Shown piece by piece: positions 34,815-43,012 of a DNA stretch of 64,000 nucleotides. This stretch comes from Pedobacter changchengzhani (lineage in GTDB: Bacteria; Bacteroidota; Bacteroidia; Sphingobacteriales; Sphingobacteriaceae): contig NZ_SJCY01000005.1 of the NCBI RefSeq assembly GCF_004354365.1, forward strand, positions 124,001 through 188,000, written 5' to 3'. Both the position numbers and the translations under genes were made by a program. Position 1 is the first letter of the stretch. Every line of letters starts with the position of its first letter. The notes below the pieces were generated by a model. That model saw nothing but the letters and a program-made list of their open reading frames with translations, had not been told where the DNA came from and did not search any database.

Positions 34815-35900
34815 ATGAATAAAGATCTCGCCATCCGCGGTGCGAAAATTTACAAAGCAGCCACAACATTAAAAAAACCAATATCTGATGCAACACATAC
34901 CCTTTCCGAAATTTCTTTCGTAGTACTGCGTATAGAATTAGAAAATGGTATCATCGGTGAATCTTACATGCTCACTTTTCAATATTCGCCAAATGCAATT
35001 ATTGGCGCTTTAAAAGATGTGTTGCCGGTAATTAAAGGTTACGAAGCAAATGAAACTGGCGCAGTTTATAAAAAATTAGATGAATTGGCAGAATATTTTG
35101 GCAATCAAGGTTTACTCAGGTGGGCTCAGGCTGCGGTAAACATCGCAATGTGGGATGCATGGGGTAAATATTTAAAATTACCTGTTCATAAAATTTTAGG
35201 CACACATAAAGAACAAGTTGCTATTTATGGCAGTGGCGGATGGATATCGTACTCTGTAGATGAGTTGATTGCAGAAGTAACCGGTTATATCGATAGGGGA
35301 TTTAAAGCTGTAAAAATTAAAGTTGGCTCGCCAAAAGTGGCTACAGATATCGAAAGATTACAAATCGTGCGTAAAGCCGTAGGCGATAAAATCGATATTA
35401 TGATGGATGCCAATCAAGGTATGGAATTGCCAGCAGCAATAAAATTGGCCACAGCAGCTAAAGATTTAAATATTCATTGGTTCGAAGAGCCTGTTCATCA
35501 TCAAGATTTTCAATCGTACGAAATACTTAAAAAGCAAACTGGTATTTCTTTAGCCATGGGCGAACGCGAATATGATACTTTGCCATTAAGAGAATTGGTA
35601 AGTAGAAACGCATTGGATATTTGGCAACCAGATATTTTGCGTATTGGCGGTGTTGAGGCTTGGCGAGAAAGTGCAGCATTGGCGAAAAGTTTTCATTTGC
35701 CAGTATTGCCTCACTATTATAAAGATTATGATGTGCCTTTGTTGTGTACAATTTCAAATGGTGTGGGTGCCGAATCGTTCGATTGGGTAGATCCATTGAT
35801 AGATAATCCAATGGTTATCCAAAATGGTTTTGCTAAACCACATGATTTACCAGGGTGGGGCTTTAACTTTTTGGATGAACACTTAACAGAAATTAAATAA
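34815..35900 (+). CDS. Enolase-superfamily sugar-acid dehydratase (mandelate racemase subgroup)
   Basis: The protein has 361 residues and no signal, so it is cytoplasmic. All active-site residues of the mandelate racemase subgroup are present: Lys167 and Lys169 in VKIKVG; metal ligands Asp198 (MMDANQ), Glu224 (FEEP) and Glu250 (MGERE); the Asp273-His300 pair (QPDI, LPHYY); and Glu320. These equal the mandelate racemase numbers plus three. In this subgroup such enzymes dehydrate aldonic acids to 2-keto-3-deoxy acids. The neighbours (SDR, AKR, dehydrogenase, symporter) and the two fucosidases suggest L-fuconate or a related L-sugar acid, which is inference. It heads a tight five-gene operon with a 3-base gap to the SDR. 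Confidence 0.82.
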   Translation: MNKDLAIRGAKIYKAATTLKKPISDATHTLSEISFVVLRIELENGIIGESYMLTFQYSPNAIIGALKDVLPVIKGYEANETGAVYKKLDELAEYFGNQGLLRWAQAAVNIAMWDAWGKYLKLPVHKILGTHKEQVAIYGSGGWISYSVDELIAEVTGYIDRGFKAVKIKVGSPKVATDIERLQIVRKAVGDKIDIMMDANQGMELPAAIKLATAAKDLNIHWFEEPVHHQDFQSYEILKKQTGISLAMGEREYDTLPLRELVSRNALDIWQPDILRIGGVEAWRESAALAKSFHLPVLPHYYKDYDVPLLCTISNGVGAESFDWVDPLIDNPMVIQNGFAKPHDLPGWGFNFLDEHLTEIK

Positions 35901-35903
35901 GAT

Positions 35904-36665
35904 ATGGGATTAGAACAGTTTTCCCTTAAAGGAAAAATAGCTTTGGTAACTGGTGGCGGCACTGGTATTGGCTTGGGCATTTCTAAAGCTTTTATAGCGG
36001 CTGGCGCGCAAGTAGTTATCACCGGTAGGAGAGAAAGTATATTGGCAGATGCAACGAAGGAACTCGGTACCGCTGCGCATTATATAGTTAACGATATTAC
36101 CGATTTGGCAGCTATTCCCACACTTGTTGAGGGCATCGAAAAAAATATTGGAGCGATTGATATTCTTGTTAATAATGCAGGCATTAACCATAAAGCTTGG
36201 GCACAAGATACAACTGATGAAGATTTTGCCAGAATTATACAAACAAATTTATTAAGTGTTTTTAGTTTAACTCGGGCTTGTGCAAAAAATATGTTGGCCC
36301 GTAAAAAAGGCTCGATAATTATGATTAGCTCCATGGCAGGCTTATTTGGTATTGATAGAGTGGTGGCTTACAGTGTTTCAAAAACCGCACTTACAGGTAT
36401 GGTAAATGCAATGGTAACCGAATACTCTAAAGATAATGTTAGGGTTAATGCAATTGCGCCAGGGTGGATTAATTCTGCTATGTTTTTAAAAGCAATCGAT
36501 CAAGATGTAGCACGAAAAGAAAAAATCACAAATCGCATTGCAATGGATCATTTTGGAGAACCGGAAGACATCGGCAATGCCGCTTTGTTTTTAAGTTCTG
36601 ATGCTGCAAAGTACATAACCGGAGTTATTTTGCCAGTAGATGGCGGAGCAACAGTTAATTTTTAA
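35904..36665 (+). CDS. Short-chain dehydrogenase/reductase of sugar-acid oxidation
   Basis: The protein has 253 residues, the standard classical SDR length. The Rossmann motif is TGGGTGIG at about 16-23, NNAG near residue 90, and the catalytic set is Ser143 in MISSMAG, Tyr156 and Lys160 in YSVSK. It ends with the usual ITGVILPVDGG segment. It resembles gluconate 5-dehydrogenase and 2-keto-3-deoxy-L-fuconate dehydrogenase, and its position right behind the dehydratase makes oxidation of the dehydration product plausible. The exact substrate is not visible in the sequence. Confidence 0.85.
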   Translation: MGLEQFSLKGKIALVTGGGTGIGLGISKAFIAAGAQVVITGRRESILADATKELGTAAHYIVNDITDLAAIPTLVEGIEKNIGAIDILVNNAGINHKAWAQDTTDEDFARIIQTNLLSVFSLTRACAKNMLARKKGSIIMISSMAGLFGIDRVVAYSVSKTALTGMVNAMVTEYSKDNVRVNAIAPGWINSAMFLKAIDQDVARKEKITNRIAMDHFGEPEDIGNAALFLSSDAAKYITGVILPVDGGATVNF

Positions 36666-36671
36666 AAAATT

Positions 36672-37613
36672 ATGGAAAGACCAAATTACATTACGGGAGA
36701 TTATACAAAAAGTGTTGCTTTCGGCAACAAAAGTCGCTTAGTTTATGGCACATCAGGCTTAGGTGGCGTATGGGGAAGTGTACAAGAACAAGAATCTATT
36801 GAAGCTATATTATTCGCTTTAGAAAATAAAATATCGGTTTTTGATACTGCGCCTTCATACTCAAACGCAGAACTTTATTTAGGTAAAGCCTTAAAGCAGT
36901 GGAATGGAGAAAAACCTTTTATCAGCACAAAAATTGGTCGTTTACAAGCTAGTAATGCTTTTGATATTAAGCTTGATTATTCTACAGAAGGTATGAAACG
37001 TAGCCTAGCCAATAGTTTAGAACTTTTGGGCTTAAGCAGTATAGATTTACTTTTTCTTCATGAGCCACATTTAGTGCCAGAAGATGAAATTGAACGCATA
37101 ATTAACGATTTAAAAGATTTTAAATCGCAGGGACTTGTTCAAAATCTGGGCGTAGGTGGCAATCCTCCATTAAGTTTTATGCCTTACATCACTAAAGAAA
37201 ATTTTGATGTAGTATCTGGCTATCTGCGTATGGATGCTTGCAATCTTAACGTTTTCAACGGAGAAATTCAACAATATAAAAAAGAAGGTATTGCGTATTA
37301 TGCCGCTTCTGCTTTGCATTTTTCGTTACTTGGAAATCGATTCGAAAAATATAAAACTGAAGGTGTAGATGGCGATTTTATTGTCGAAAAAGATCTTCAA
37401 AACGCAATTGCCGTAAAAGCAATTGCCGATGATTTGGACATGAGTTTACCCACATTAGCGCAACGCTATCTTTTTTCTATAAATGAGGCCGATAGAATTG
37501 TAATGGGCGCTAGAAATTTAGCACAAATTACGGCAACCGTAAAAGATTGGGAATTGGGAGTATTACCAAAAGAAATATTCGAAAAAATCACAGATTTAAT
37601 TGTTTCAGCTTAA
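36672..37613 (+). CDS. Aldo/keto reductase, L-fucose (D-threo-aldose) dehydrogenase-like
   Basis: The protein has 313 residues in the aldo/keto reductase barrel. The catalytic tetrad is Asp58 and Tyr63 (FDTAPSYSNAE), Lys87 (ISTKIGR) and His130 (LFLHEPH). YGTSGLGGVWG near the start and RIVMGARNLAQI near the end fit the D-threo-aldose 1-dehydrogenase branch, whose members oxidise L-fucose to its lactone. It is six bases from the SDR and directly abuts the following dehydrogenase (TAA then ATG). In the proposed pathway it would act first, on sugar delivered by the symporter. Confidence 0.8.
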   Translation: MERPNYITGDYTKSVAFGNKSRLVYGTSGLGGVWGSVQEQESIEAILFALENKISVFDTAPSYSNAELYLGKALKQWNGEKPFISTKIGRLQASNAFDIKLDYSTEGMKRSLANSLELLGLSSIDLLFLHEPHLVPEDEIERIINDLKDFKSQGLVQNLGVGGNPPLSFMPYITKENFDVVSGYLRMDACNLNVFNGEIQQYKKEGIAYYAASALHFSLLGNRFEKYKTEGVDGDFIVEKDLQNAIAVKAIADDLDMSLPTLAQRYLFSINEADRIVMGARNLAQITATVKDWELGVLPKEIFEKITDLIVSA

Positions 37614-38636
37614 ATGAAAGTTATAACGTTAAACAAACCTGGTGAATGGAAGTCATCCGAAGCACCAATTCCAACAAAAAATTTAGGTAAAGATGAAGTT
37701 TTGGTAAAAGTAAAAAAAATTGGTGTCTGCGGTACCGATTTGCATGCTTTTAAAGGTAGTCAGCCTTTTTTTAGTTACCCACGAATTTTAGGTCACGAAC
37801 TTGCAGTTGAGGTTGTTGAAATTGGCAACGAGGTTAAAAATGTAGCCATTGGCGATCTTTGTTGTGTAGAACCTTACTATAACGATATTGAAGGACAAGC
37901 CGTAAGAAGAGGAAAAACAAACTGTGGTGAGCACCTAAAAGTTTTGGGCGTGCATGTAGATGGTGGCATGCAAGAATATTTTACTTATCCTTCAAAGTTC
38001 TTACATAAATCGGCAACATTATCGCCCGATCAACTGGTTTTAATTGAGCCTTTGGCTATCGGTTATCATGCAGTAGATCGTGCACAAATAACGGCTAATG
38101 ATATTGTACTTGTAATTGGAGCTGGGCCAATTGGCTTATCAGTTGCGTTGTTTGCAAAGTTGAGCAATGCCCGTGTAATTGCAATGGATGTAGATGAGAA
38201 TAAGCTTAAAAAGTGTAAAGCAATTACTGGTATAACCGATACTTTAATGGCTACAGAAAATACATTAGCTGATTTAACTACGCTTTTAAACGGAGATTTG
38301 CCTACCATAATAATCGATGCAACAGGAAATTCTGCCAGTATGATGAATACTTTTAATTTAGTTGCAGCTGGCGGCACAATTGTATTTGTTGGCTTATTTT
38401 TAGGCGATGTAACCTTTAATGATCCTAATTTTCATAAAAAGGAACTTACACTAAAAGCAAGTCGTGCGGCGATGAGTGAAGATTTTGATAAAATTATAAA
38501 ATTGATGGAAACTGGAAAAATAGATACACAGTTATTTATCACTCACCGAATTAATTTCGATCAGGTAACTTCTGAATTTGAGAAATTATATGCTTACGGA
38601 GGTGATTTGGTAAAAGCAGTAATAGATTTAAACTAA
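37614..38636 (+). CDS. Zinc-type medium-chain dehydrogenase lacking the structural zinc site
   Basis: The protein has 340 residues. Catalytic zinc ligands are Cys39 (GVCGTD), His61-Glu62 (GHE) and probably the Glu of LIEPLAIG. The NAD domain has VIGAGPIGLSVA. At the structural-zinc loop the four cysteines of the paralogue at 49.4 kb are replaced (Asp91, Gly94, Val97, Gly105), so this copy probably binds only one zinc per subunit. It resembles polyol or sugar-acid dehydrogenases (L-galactonate/L-idonate type). Its start abuts the AKR stop, and the symporter follows after 22 bases. Confidence 0.82.
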   Translation: MKVITLNKPGEWKSSEAPIPTKNLGKDEVLVKVKKIGVCGTDLHAFKGSQPFFSYPRILGHELAVEVVEIGNEVKNVAIGDLCCVEPYYNDIEGQAVRRGKTNCGEHLKVLGVHVDGGMQEYFTYPSKFLHKSATLSPDQLVLIEPLAIGYHAVDRAQITANDIVLVIGAGPIGLSVALFAKLSNARVIAMDVDENKLKKCKAITGITDTLMATENTLADLTTLLNGDLPTIIIDATGNSASMMNTFNLVAAGGTIVFVGLFLGDVTFNDPNFHKKELTLKASRAAMSEDFDKIIKLMETGKIDTQLFITHRINFDQVTSEFEKLYAYGGDLVKAVIDLN

Positions 38637-38658
38637 AGATAAACTAAAAACAAACTAA

Positions 38659-40287
38659 ATGCATATTTCTTATATTGACATGGCCATCATCGCCATATAC
38701 CTAATTGGTATAGTGGTAATAGGTCTTTGGGTTGGTAATGGCTTTAAAAAGCAAAGTTCCAACGAATATTTCCTTGCTGGCAGATCGCTGGGTTGGGGCG
38801 TAGTTGGGGCATCTTTATTTGCCTCAAATATTTCAACCATTCATATTGTTGGGTTCGCAGAATCAGGCTTTCTTTCAGGTTTATCTGATGGTATTTTCGA
38901 ATGGATGGCCATTCCTTGTTTAGTATTTTTGGGTATTTTTATTACCCCCTATTACTTTAGAAACAAAGTTTCTACCATTCCCGAATATTTTGAAAATCGT
39001 TTTGATGGTACATCAAGAACTTTTATGGTTGTTTTTGCAATTTTAACGGCATTGTTAATCCACATTGGTATAAGTTTATATGCTGGTGCAACCATTATGA
39101 AAGAATTTTTCGGCCTTGATCAGTTTTGGGGCGTATTGATTATTTCTATTTTTACAGCCATCTATACCGTATTGGGCGGTTTAAAAGCAGTAGCTGTTAC
39201 AGAATCAATTCAATCTGTAATTTTATTGGGTGGAAGTATTTTAATTACAATATTCGGGTTATATATGTTACCAAAGGTTGGTATTCATGATTTTGCAGGT
39301 TTTAAATCACATATCCGCACGGGAAGTTTATCCATGTTGCGTAGCGATCATACCGTTAGTAATATTGGTGGTATTCCTTGGTATGCTGTGTTTTTAGGTT
39401 ATCCAGTTTTAGGCATTTGGTATTGGTTTACCGATCAAACTATTGTACAGCGTGCATTGGGTGCAAAATCAGAACGCGATGCTAGACTTGGACCAATGTT
39501 TACGGCCGTACTTAAACTTGCGCCAGTGTTTTTTATGCTTTTACCCGGTATGTTGGCCTACATACTGTTTAAAGACAAGATTATGGCTGCCGGTGGCGGA
39601 CAAACTTATTCTATTTTAGTGCGCGAACTTTTACCAGTTGGTTTAATAGGTGTTGTAATTGCATCACTTTTGGCTGCTTTAATGAGTTCTGTAGCTGCGG
39701 CACTAAACAGTTCTTCTACGTTAGTGTCTTTAGATATTGTGAAGAGAATCCGTCCAGAAACTTCTGATAAGCGCTTGGTAAATTTAGGTAAGGTAACCGC
39801 TTTAGTTGTAATGGTGATTTCCATTTTGTTTTCTATGGTGGCCGGCTCCAAAGGAGGATCGATTATTAGTATTGTAAACTCAATTGGGTCAAGTATTGCA
39901 CCTTCCATCTCTGCCGTATTTATTATGGGTTATTTTTGGAAACGTGGTACAAAACAGGCAGCAAAGGTTACTTTTTCTGTGGGCTTAATTGTTGGAATAC
40001 TTATGTTTTCATTAGACTTTCCAGATGCTAACGGCGTTAAATTAATAACCAACACTTGGGGCGTTATTTTTATGATGCAGGCTTGGTGGGCTTTCTTATT
40101 GTGCTGTATCGTTTTTGTGGTAGTAAGTTTATTAACGCCTGTGCCAACTGTAGAGCAGCAAAGCCATACATTTGATGGTAGTGCATACTTTACAAAAATC
40201 AAAAGTATATTCGACTATAGAATAATTGGAATTTCAATTTTGGTTTTGCTCGCAGTACTGTGGATTGCGATAGAAGTAATGGCTTAA
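38659..40287 (+). CDS. Sodium:solute symporter (SSS family), sugar type
   Basis: The protein has 542 residues with about 14 hydrophobic segments. The SSS/SGLT landmark SSNEYFLAGRSLGWGVVGASLFASNIST lies at about residues 33-60, and ALMSSVAAALNSSSTLVSLDI near 340-360 holds the conserved sodium-site serines. It should carry a monosaccharide or sugar acid across the inner membrane with sodium. As the last gene of the dehydratase operon it is the likely importer of the sugar released by the periplasmic fucosidases. A 162-base gap then separates it from GH95. Confidence 0.9.
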   Translation: MHISYIDMAIIAIYLIGIVVIGLWVGNGFKKQSSNEYFLAGRSLGWGVVGASLFASNISTIHIVGFAESGFLSGLSDGIFEWMAIPCLVFLGIFITPYYFRNKVSTIPEYFENRFDGTSRTFMVVFAILTALLIHIGISLYAGATIMKEFFGLDQFWGVLIISIFTAIYTVLGGLKAVAVTESIQSVILLGGSILITIFGLYMLPKVGIHDFAGFKSHIRTGSLSMLRSDHTVSNIGGIPWYAVFLGYPVLGIWYWFTDQTIVQRALGAKSERDARLGPMFTAVLKLAPVFFMLLPGMLAYILFKDKIMAAGGGQTYSILVRELLPVGLIGVVIASLLAALMSSVAAALNSSSTLVSLDIVKRIRPETSDKRLVNLGKVTALVVMVISILFSMVAGSKGGSIISIVNSIGSSIAPSISAVFIMGYFWKRGTKQAAKVTFSVGLIVGILMFSLDFPDANGVKLITNTWGVIFMMQAWWAFLLCCIVFVVVSLLTPVPTVEQQSHTFDGSAYFTKIKSIFDYRIIGISILVLLAVLWIAIEVMA

Positions 40288-40389
40288 AAGTAGGTATAAC
40301 CGCCAAAAATATTATCAATAAAAGATAATTAATAGACAAAATTGGGATAGGTATTGATTGCAAAATCTTATAATTTCACATTTTACCGT

Positions 40390-40397
40390 TAATTTTG
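40390..40397 (+). promoter_or_regulatory. -7-like promoter box (TAATTTTG) before GH95
   Basis: The octamer fits TAnnTTTG and lies 52 bases upstream of the GH95 start. No convincing -33 box is seen at the usual spacing. Confidence 0.35.
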
Positions 40398-40449
40398 AAC
40401 ACACACGAATTGAATTATAAATATTAAACACACTAACACTGAAACTGAA

Positions 40450-42915
40450 ATGAAGAAAATCATCTATTTTTTATGTTTGTCGCTTACTTTTGCTTACTCA
40501 AAGTCCAAAGCCCAAACTGATAAGACGAATCAAAACATTCAAGAAAAATCTTTTGATCCTGCAACACTTTTATGGTACACTAAACCTGCAGAAGTATGGG
40601 CAGATGCACTACCTGTAGGTAACGGGCGCATAGGCGCTATGATTTACGGCAGGCCAACAGAGGAAATTATTAACTTCAATGAAGAGACGTATTGGTCTGG
40701 TGGACCTTATTCTACGGTTGTAAAAGATGGTTACAAAGAGTTGCCAAACATCCAAAAAATGATTTTTAACGGAGAACCTATTAAAGCACATAAGCTTTTT
40801 GGCCGTACGTTAATGGGTTATCCTATCGAACAACAGAAATACCAAGCTTTATCCAATCTTCACCTTAACTTTAAAAAAGAGGCTGTTGAAAATTACACAA
40901 GGTCTTTGGATTTGAAAACAGGTATAGCAACCGTTAAATATACTGCTAACGGTGTTAACTATACCAGAGAGGTTTTAGCTTCGGCGGTTGATCAAACCAT
41001 TGCGATACGTATTACTGCTGATAAACCTGGAAGCATCTCTTTTGATGCCCAATTGAGAGGGGTACGCAACGAAACGCATTCCAACTATGCTACAGATTAC
41101 TTCAAAATGGATGGTGTTGGAAAAGATCAACTAAAGGTTACCGGAAAATCAGCCGATTATATGGGTATTGAAGGCAAGCTGAAGTATGAAGCACGTATCA
41201 AAATAATGCCAGAAGGCGGTACTATGGATTTGGATAACGATACCCAAACCGTGCTTACTGTAAAAAATGCAAACTCAGTTACTTTGTATTTTGTTGCTGC
41301 AACAAACTTTGTAAACTATAAAGATGTTAGTGCCGATCAGCACCAGCGTGTGGAGGATATGTTGGCAAAAGTGCAGAAGACTTCTTTTCCTGAAATAAAG
41401 AAAAATGCGGTGGATGATTATAAGAAGTATTTTGATAGGGTTTCGCTCACACTACCAGCAACACCAAATTCTTACCTCCCAACGGATGAGAGAATGGTAA
41501 AAATACAAACATCACCCGATCCTCAATTGGCTTCATTGTGCTATAATTTCGGGAGGTATGTACTAATTTCTTCTTCTAGACCAGGTACACAGCCAGCCAA
41601 TTTACAAGGCATTTGGAACGATAATATGAACCCAGCTTGGGATTCAAAATATACCACCAACATTAATTTGGAAATGAATTATTGGGCGGTAGAATCAGGA
41701 AATCTTTCTGAAATGGCACAGCCTTTATTTAAAATGGTAGAGGAACTTACCGATCAAGGATCACAAGTGGCCAAAGAGCATTATGGTGCTAGAGGTTGGG
41801 TATTACATCAAAACACAGATATATGGCGCGTTGCGGCACCTATGGATGGGCCTACTTGGGGAACATTTACAACTGGTGGCGCATGGTTAACCAATCAGTT
41901 ATGGGATCATTATCTGTTTACACAGGATAAAGAATTCCTAAAAGAATTTTATCCGGTAATGAAAGGATCTGTTGATTTCTTTATGGACTTTTTAGTTCCA
42001 TTTCCTGGAAAGGATTGGTTGGTAACAAATCCGTCAACATCTCCAGAAAACCCACCAGAAGGTAAAGGCTACAAATACTTCTTCGATGAAATTACCGGTG
42101 GATATTATTTTACCACAATTACAGCTGGATCTACCATCGATATGCAGATTCTTAAAGATTTATTTAAGAACTATGACGAAGCAACTAAAATTTTAAACAA
42201 AGATTTAGATTTTAATAAAAAAGTTCAAGCAGCTAGAAAAAGATTGGTTCCATCACAAGTTGGTAAAAACGGAACTTTGCAAGAATGGGCAGAAGATTAT
42301 GGCCAAATGGAACCAAATCACCGTCATAATTCCCATTTATATGGTCTGTATCCAGGAAATGTAATTTCGGTTGGCCGTACGCCCGAACTAATAGAGCCTG
42401 TAAAAAAGGTGCTTGAATTAAGGGGCGATGGGGCATCAGGATGGTCTAGAGCTTGGAAAGCAAACTTATGGGCGCGTTTAAGAGATGGCGATAGAGTAAA
42501 TAAAATTTTTAAGGGATATTTAAAAGATGAATGTTTTGTATCGCTATTTGCTAAATGCTTTACACCAATGCAAGTTGATGGAACTTTAGGAATGACCGCT
42601 GCGGTATCCGAAATGCTTTTACAATCTCAAGAGGGTTACATTGATCTTCTTCCTGCACTTCCTTCAGAATGGACGGATGGTCAGTTTAAAGGCGTTTGTG
42701 CTCGAGGCGATTTTGAATTAGATTTTAGCTGGAAAAACAAAGCCGTTACTTCATTGGCAATACTTTCAAAAGCAGGAATGCCATGTGAGATTAAAGCCAG
42801 TAGTAAGGTAAAAGTATTTTTGGACGGAAAACAGGTTAGTATTAAAAAACTTCCAAACCAAATCGTTCAGTTTAATACGGTAAAAGGTAAAACATATACC
42901 GTAAAAGGAATTTAA
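40450..42915 (+). CDS. GH95 alpha-L-fucosidase or alpha-L-galactosidase
   Basis: The protein has 821 residues with a signal peptide ending KAQ. It has the complete GH95 layout: an N-terminal beta domain starting LWYTKPAEVWADALPVGNGRIGAMIYG, then an alpha/alpha barrel. Predicted catalytic residues are Asn404 and Asn406 (TNINLEMNYW) and Glu612 or Glu615 in LQEWAED. HRHNSHLYGLYPG and DGASGWSRAWKANLWARL are also family hallmarks. GH95 inverts alpha-1,2-linked L-fucose, and some members prefer L-galactose in plant cell-wall chains. Together with GH29 it makes two L-sugar-releasing enzymes in the PUL, consistent with the oxidative operon upstream. Confidence 0.93.
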   Translation: MKKIIYFLCLSLTFAYSKSKAQTDKTNQNIQEKSFDPATLLWYTKPAEVWADALPVGNGRIGAMIYGRPTEEIINFNEETYWSGGPYSTVVKDGYKELPNIQKMIFNGEPIKAHKLFGRTLMGYPIEQQKYQALSNLHLNFKKEAVENYTRSLDLKTGIATVKYTANGVNYTREVLASAVDQTIAIRITADKPGSISFDAQLRGVRNETHSNYATDYFKMDGVGKDQLKVTGKSADYMGIEGKLKYEARIKIMPEGGTMDLDNDTQTVLTVKNANSVTLYFVAATNFVNYKDVSADQHQRVEDMLAKVQKTSFPEIKKNAVDDYKKYFDRVSLTLPATPNSYLPTDERMVKIQTSPDPQLASLCYNFGRYVLISSSRPGTQPANLQGIWNDNMNPAWDSKYTTNINLEMNYWAVESGNLSEMAQPLFKMVEELTDQGSQVAKEHYGARGWVLHQNTDIWRVAAPMDGPTWGTFTTGGAWLTNQLWDHYLFTQDKEFLKEFYPVMKGSVDFFMDFLVPFPGKDWLVTNPSTSPENPPEGKGYKYFFDEITGGYYFTTITAGSTIDMQILKDLFKNYDEATKILNKDLDFNKKVQAARKRLVPSQVGKNGTLQEWAEDYGQMEPNHRHNSHLYGLYPGNVISVGRTPELIEPVKKVLELRGDGASGWSRAWKANLWARLRDGDRVNKIFKGYLKDECFVSLFAKCFTPMQVDGTLGMTAAVSEMLLQSQEGYIDLLPALPSEWTDGQFKGVCARGDFELDFSWKNKAVTSLAILSKAGMPCEIKASSKVKVFLDGKQVSIKKLPNQIVQFNTVKGKTYTVKGI

Positions 42916-42956
42916 TTAACGCTTGTATTTTAAAAATTAACCTAAAATATCTCATA

Positions 42957-42977
42957 GGCTTTGGGAAATCCAAAGCC
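42957..42977 (+). terminator. 8-bp hairpin between GH95 and the DPP4-like gene
   Basis: GGCTTTGG (42957-42964) pairs with CCAAAGCC (42970-42977) around a 5-base loop. There is no clean T-run, so it may be a weak terminator, an RNA-stabilising hairpin or an attenuator. It lies 35 bases before the next start. Confidence 0.4.
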
Positions 42978-43012
42978 ACTTTAACAACAGAAACAAATAA
43001 AAAAAAATATCA

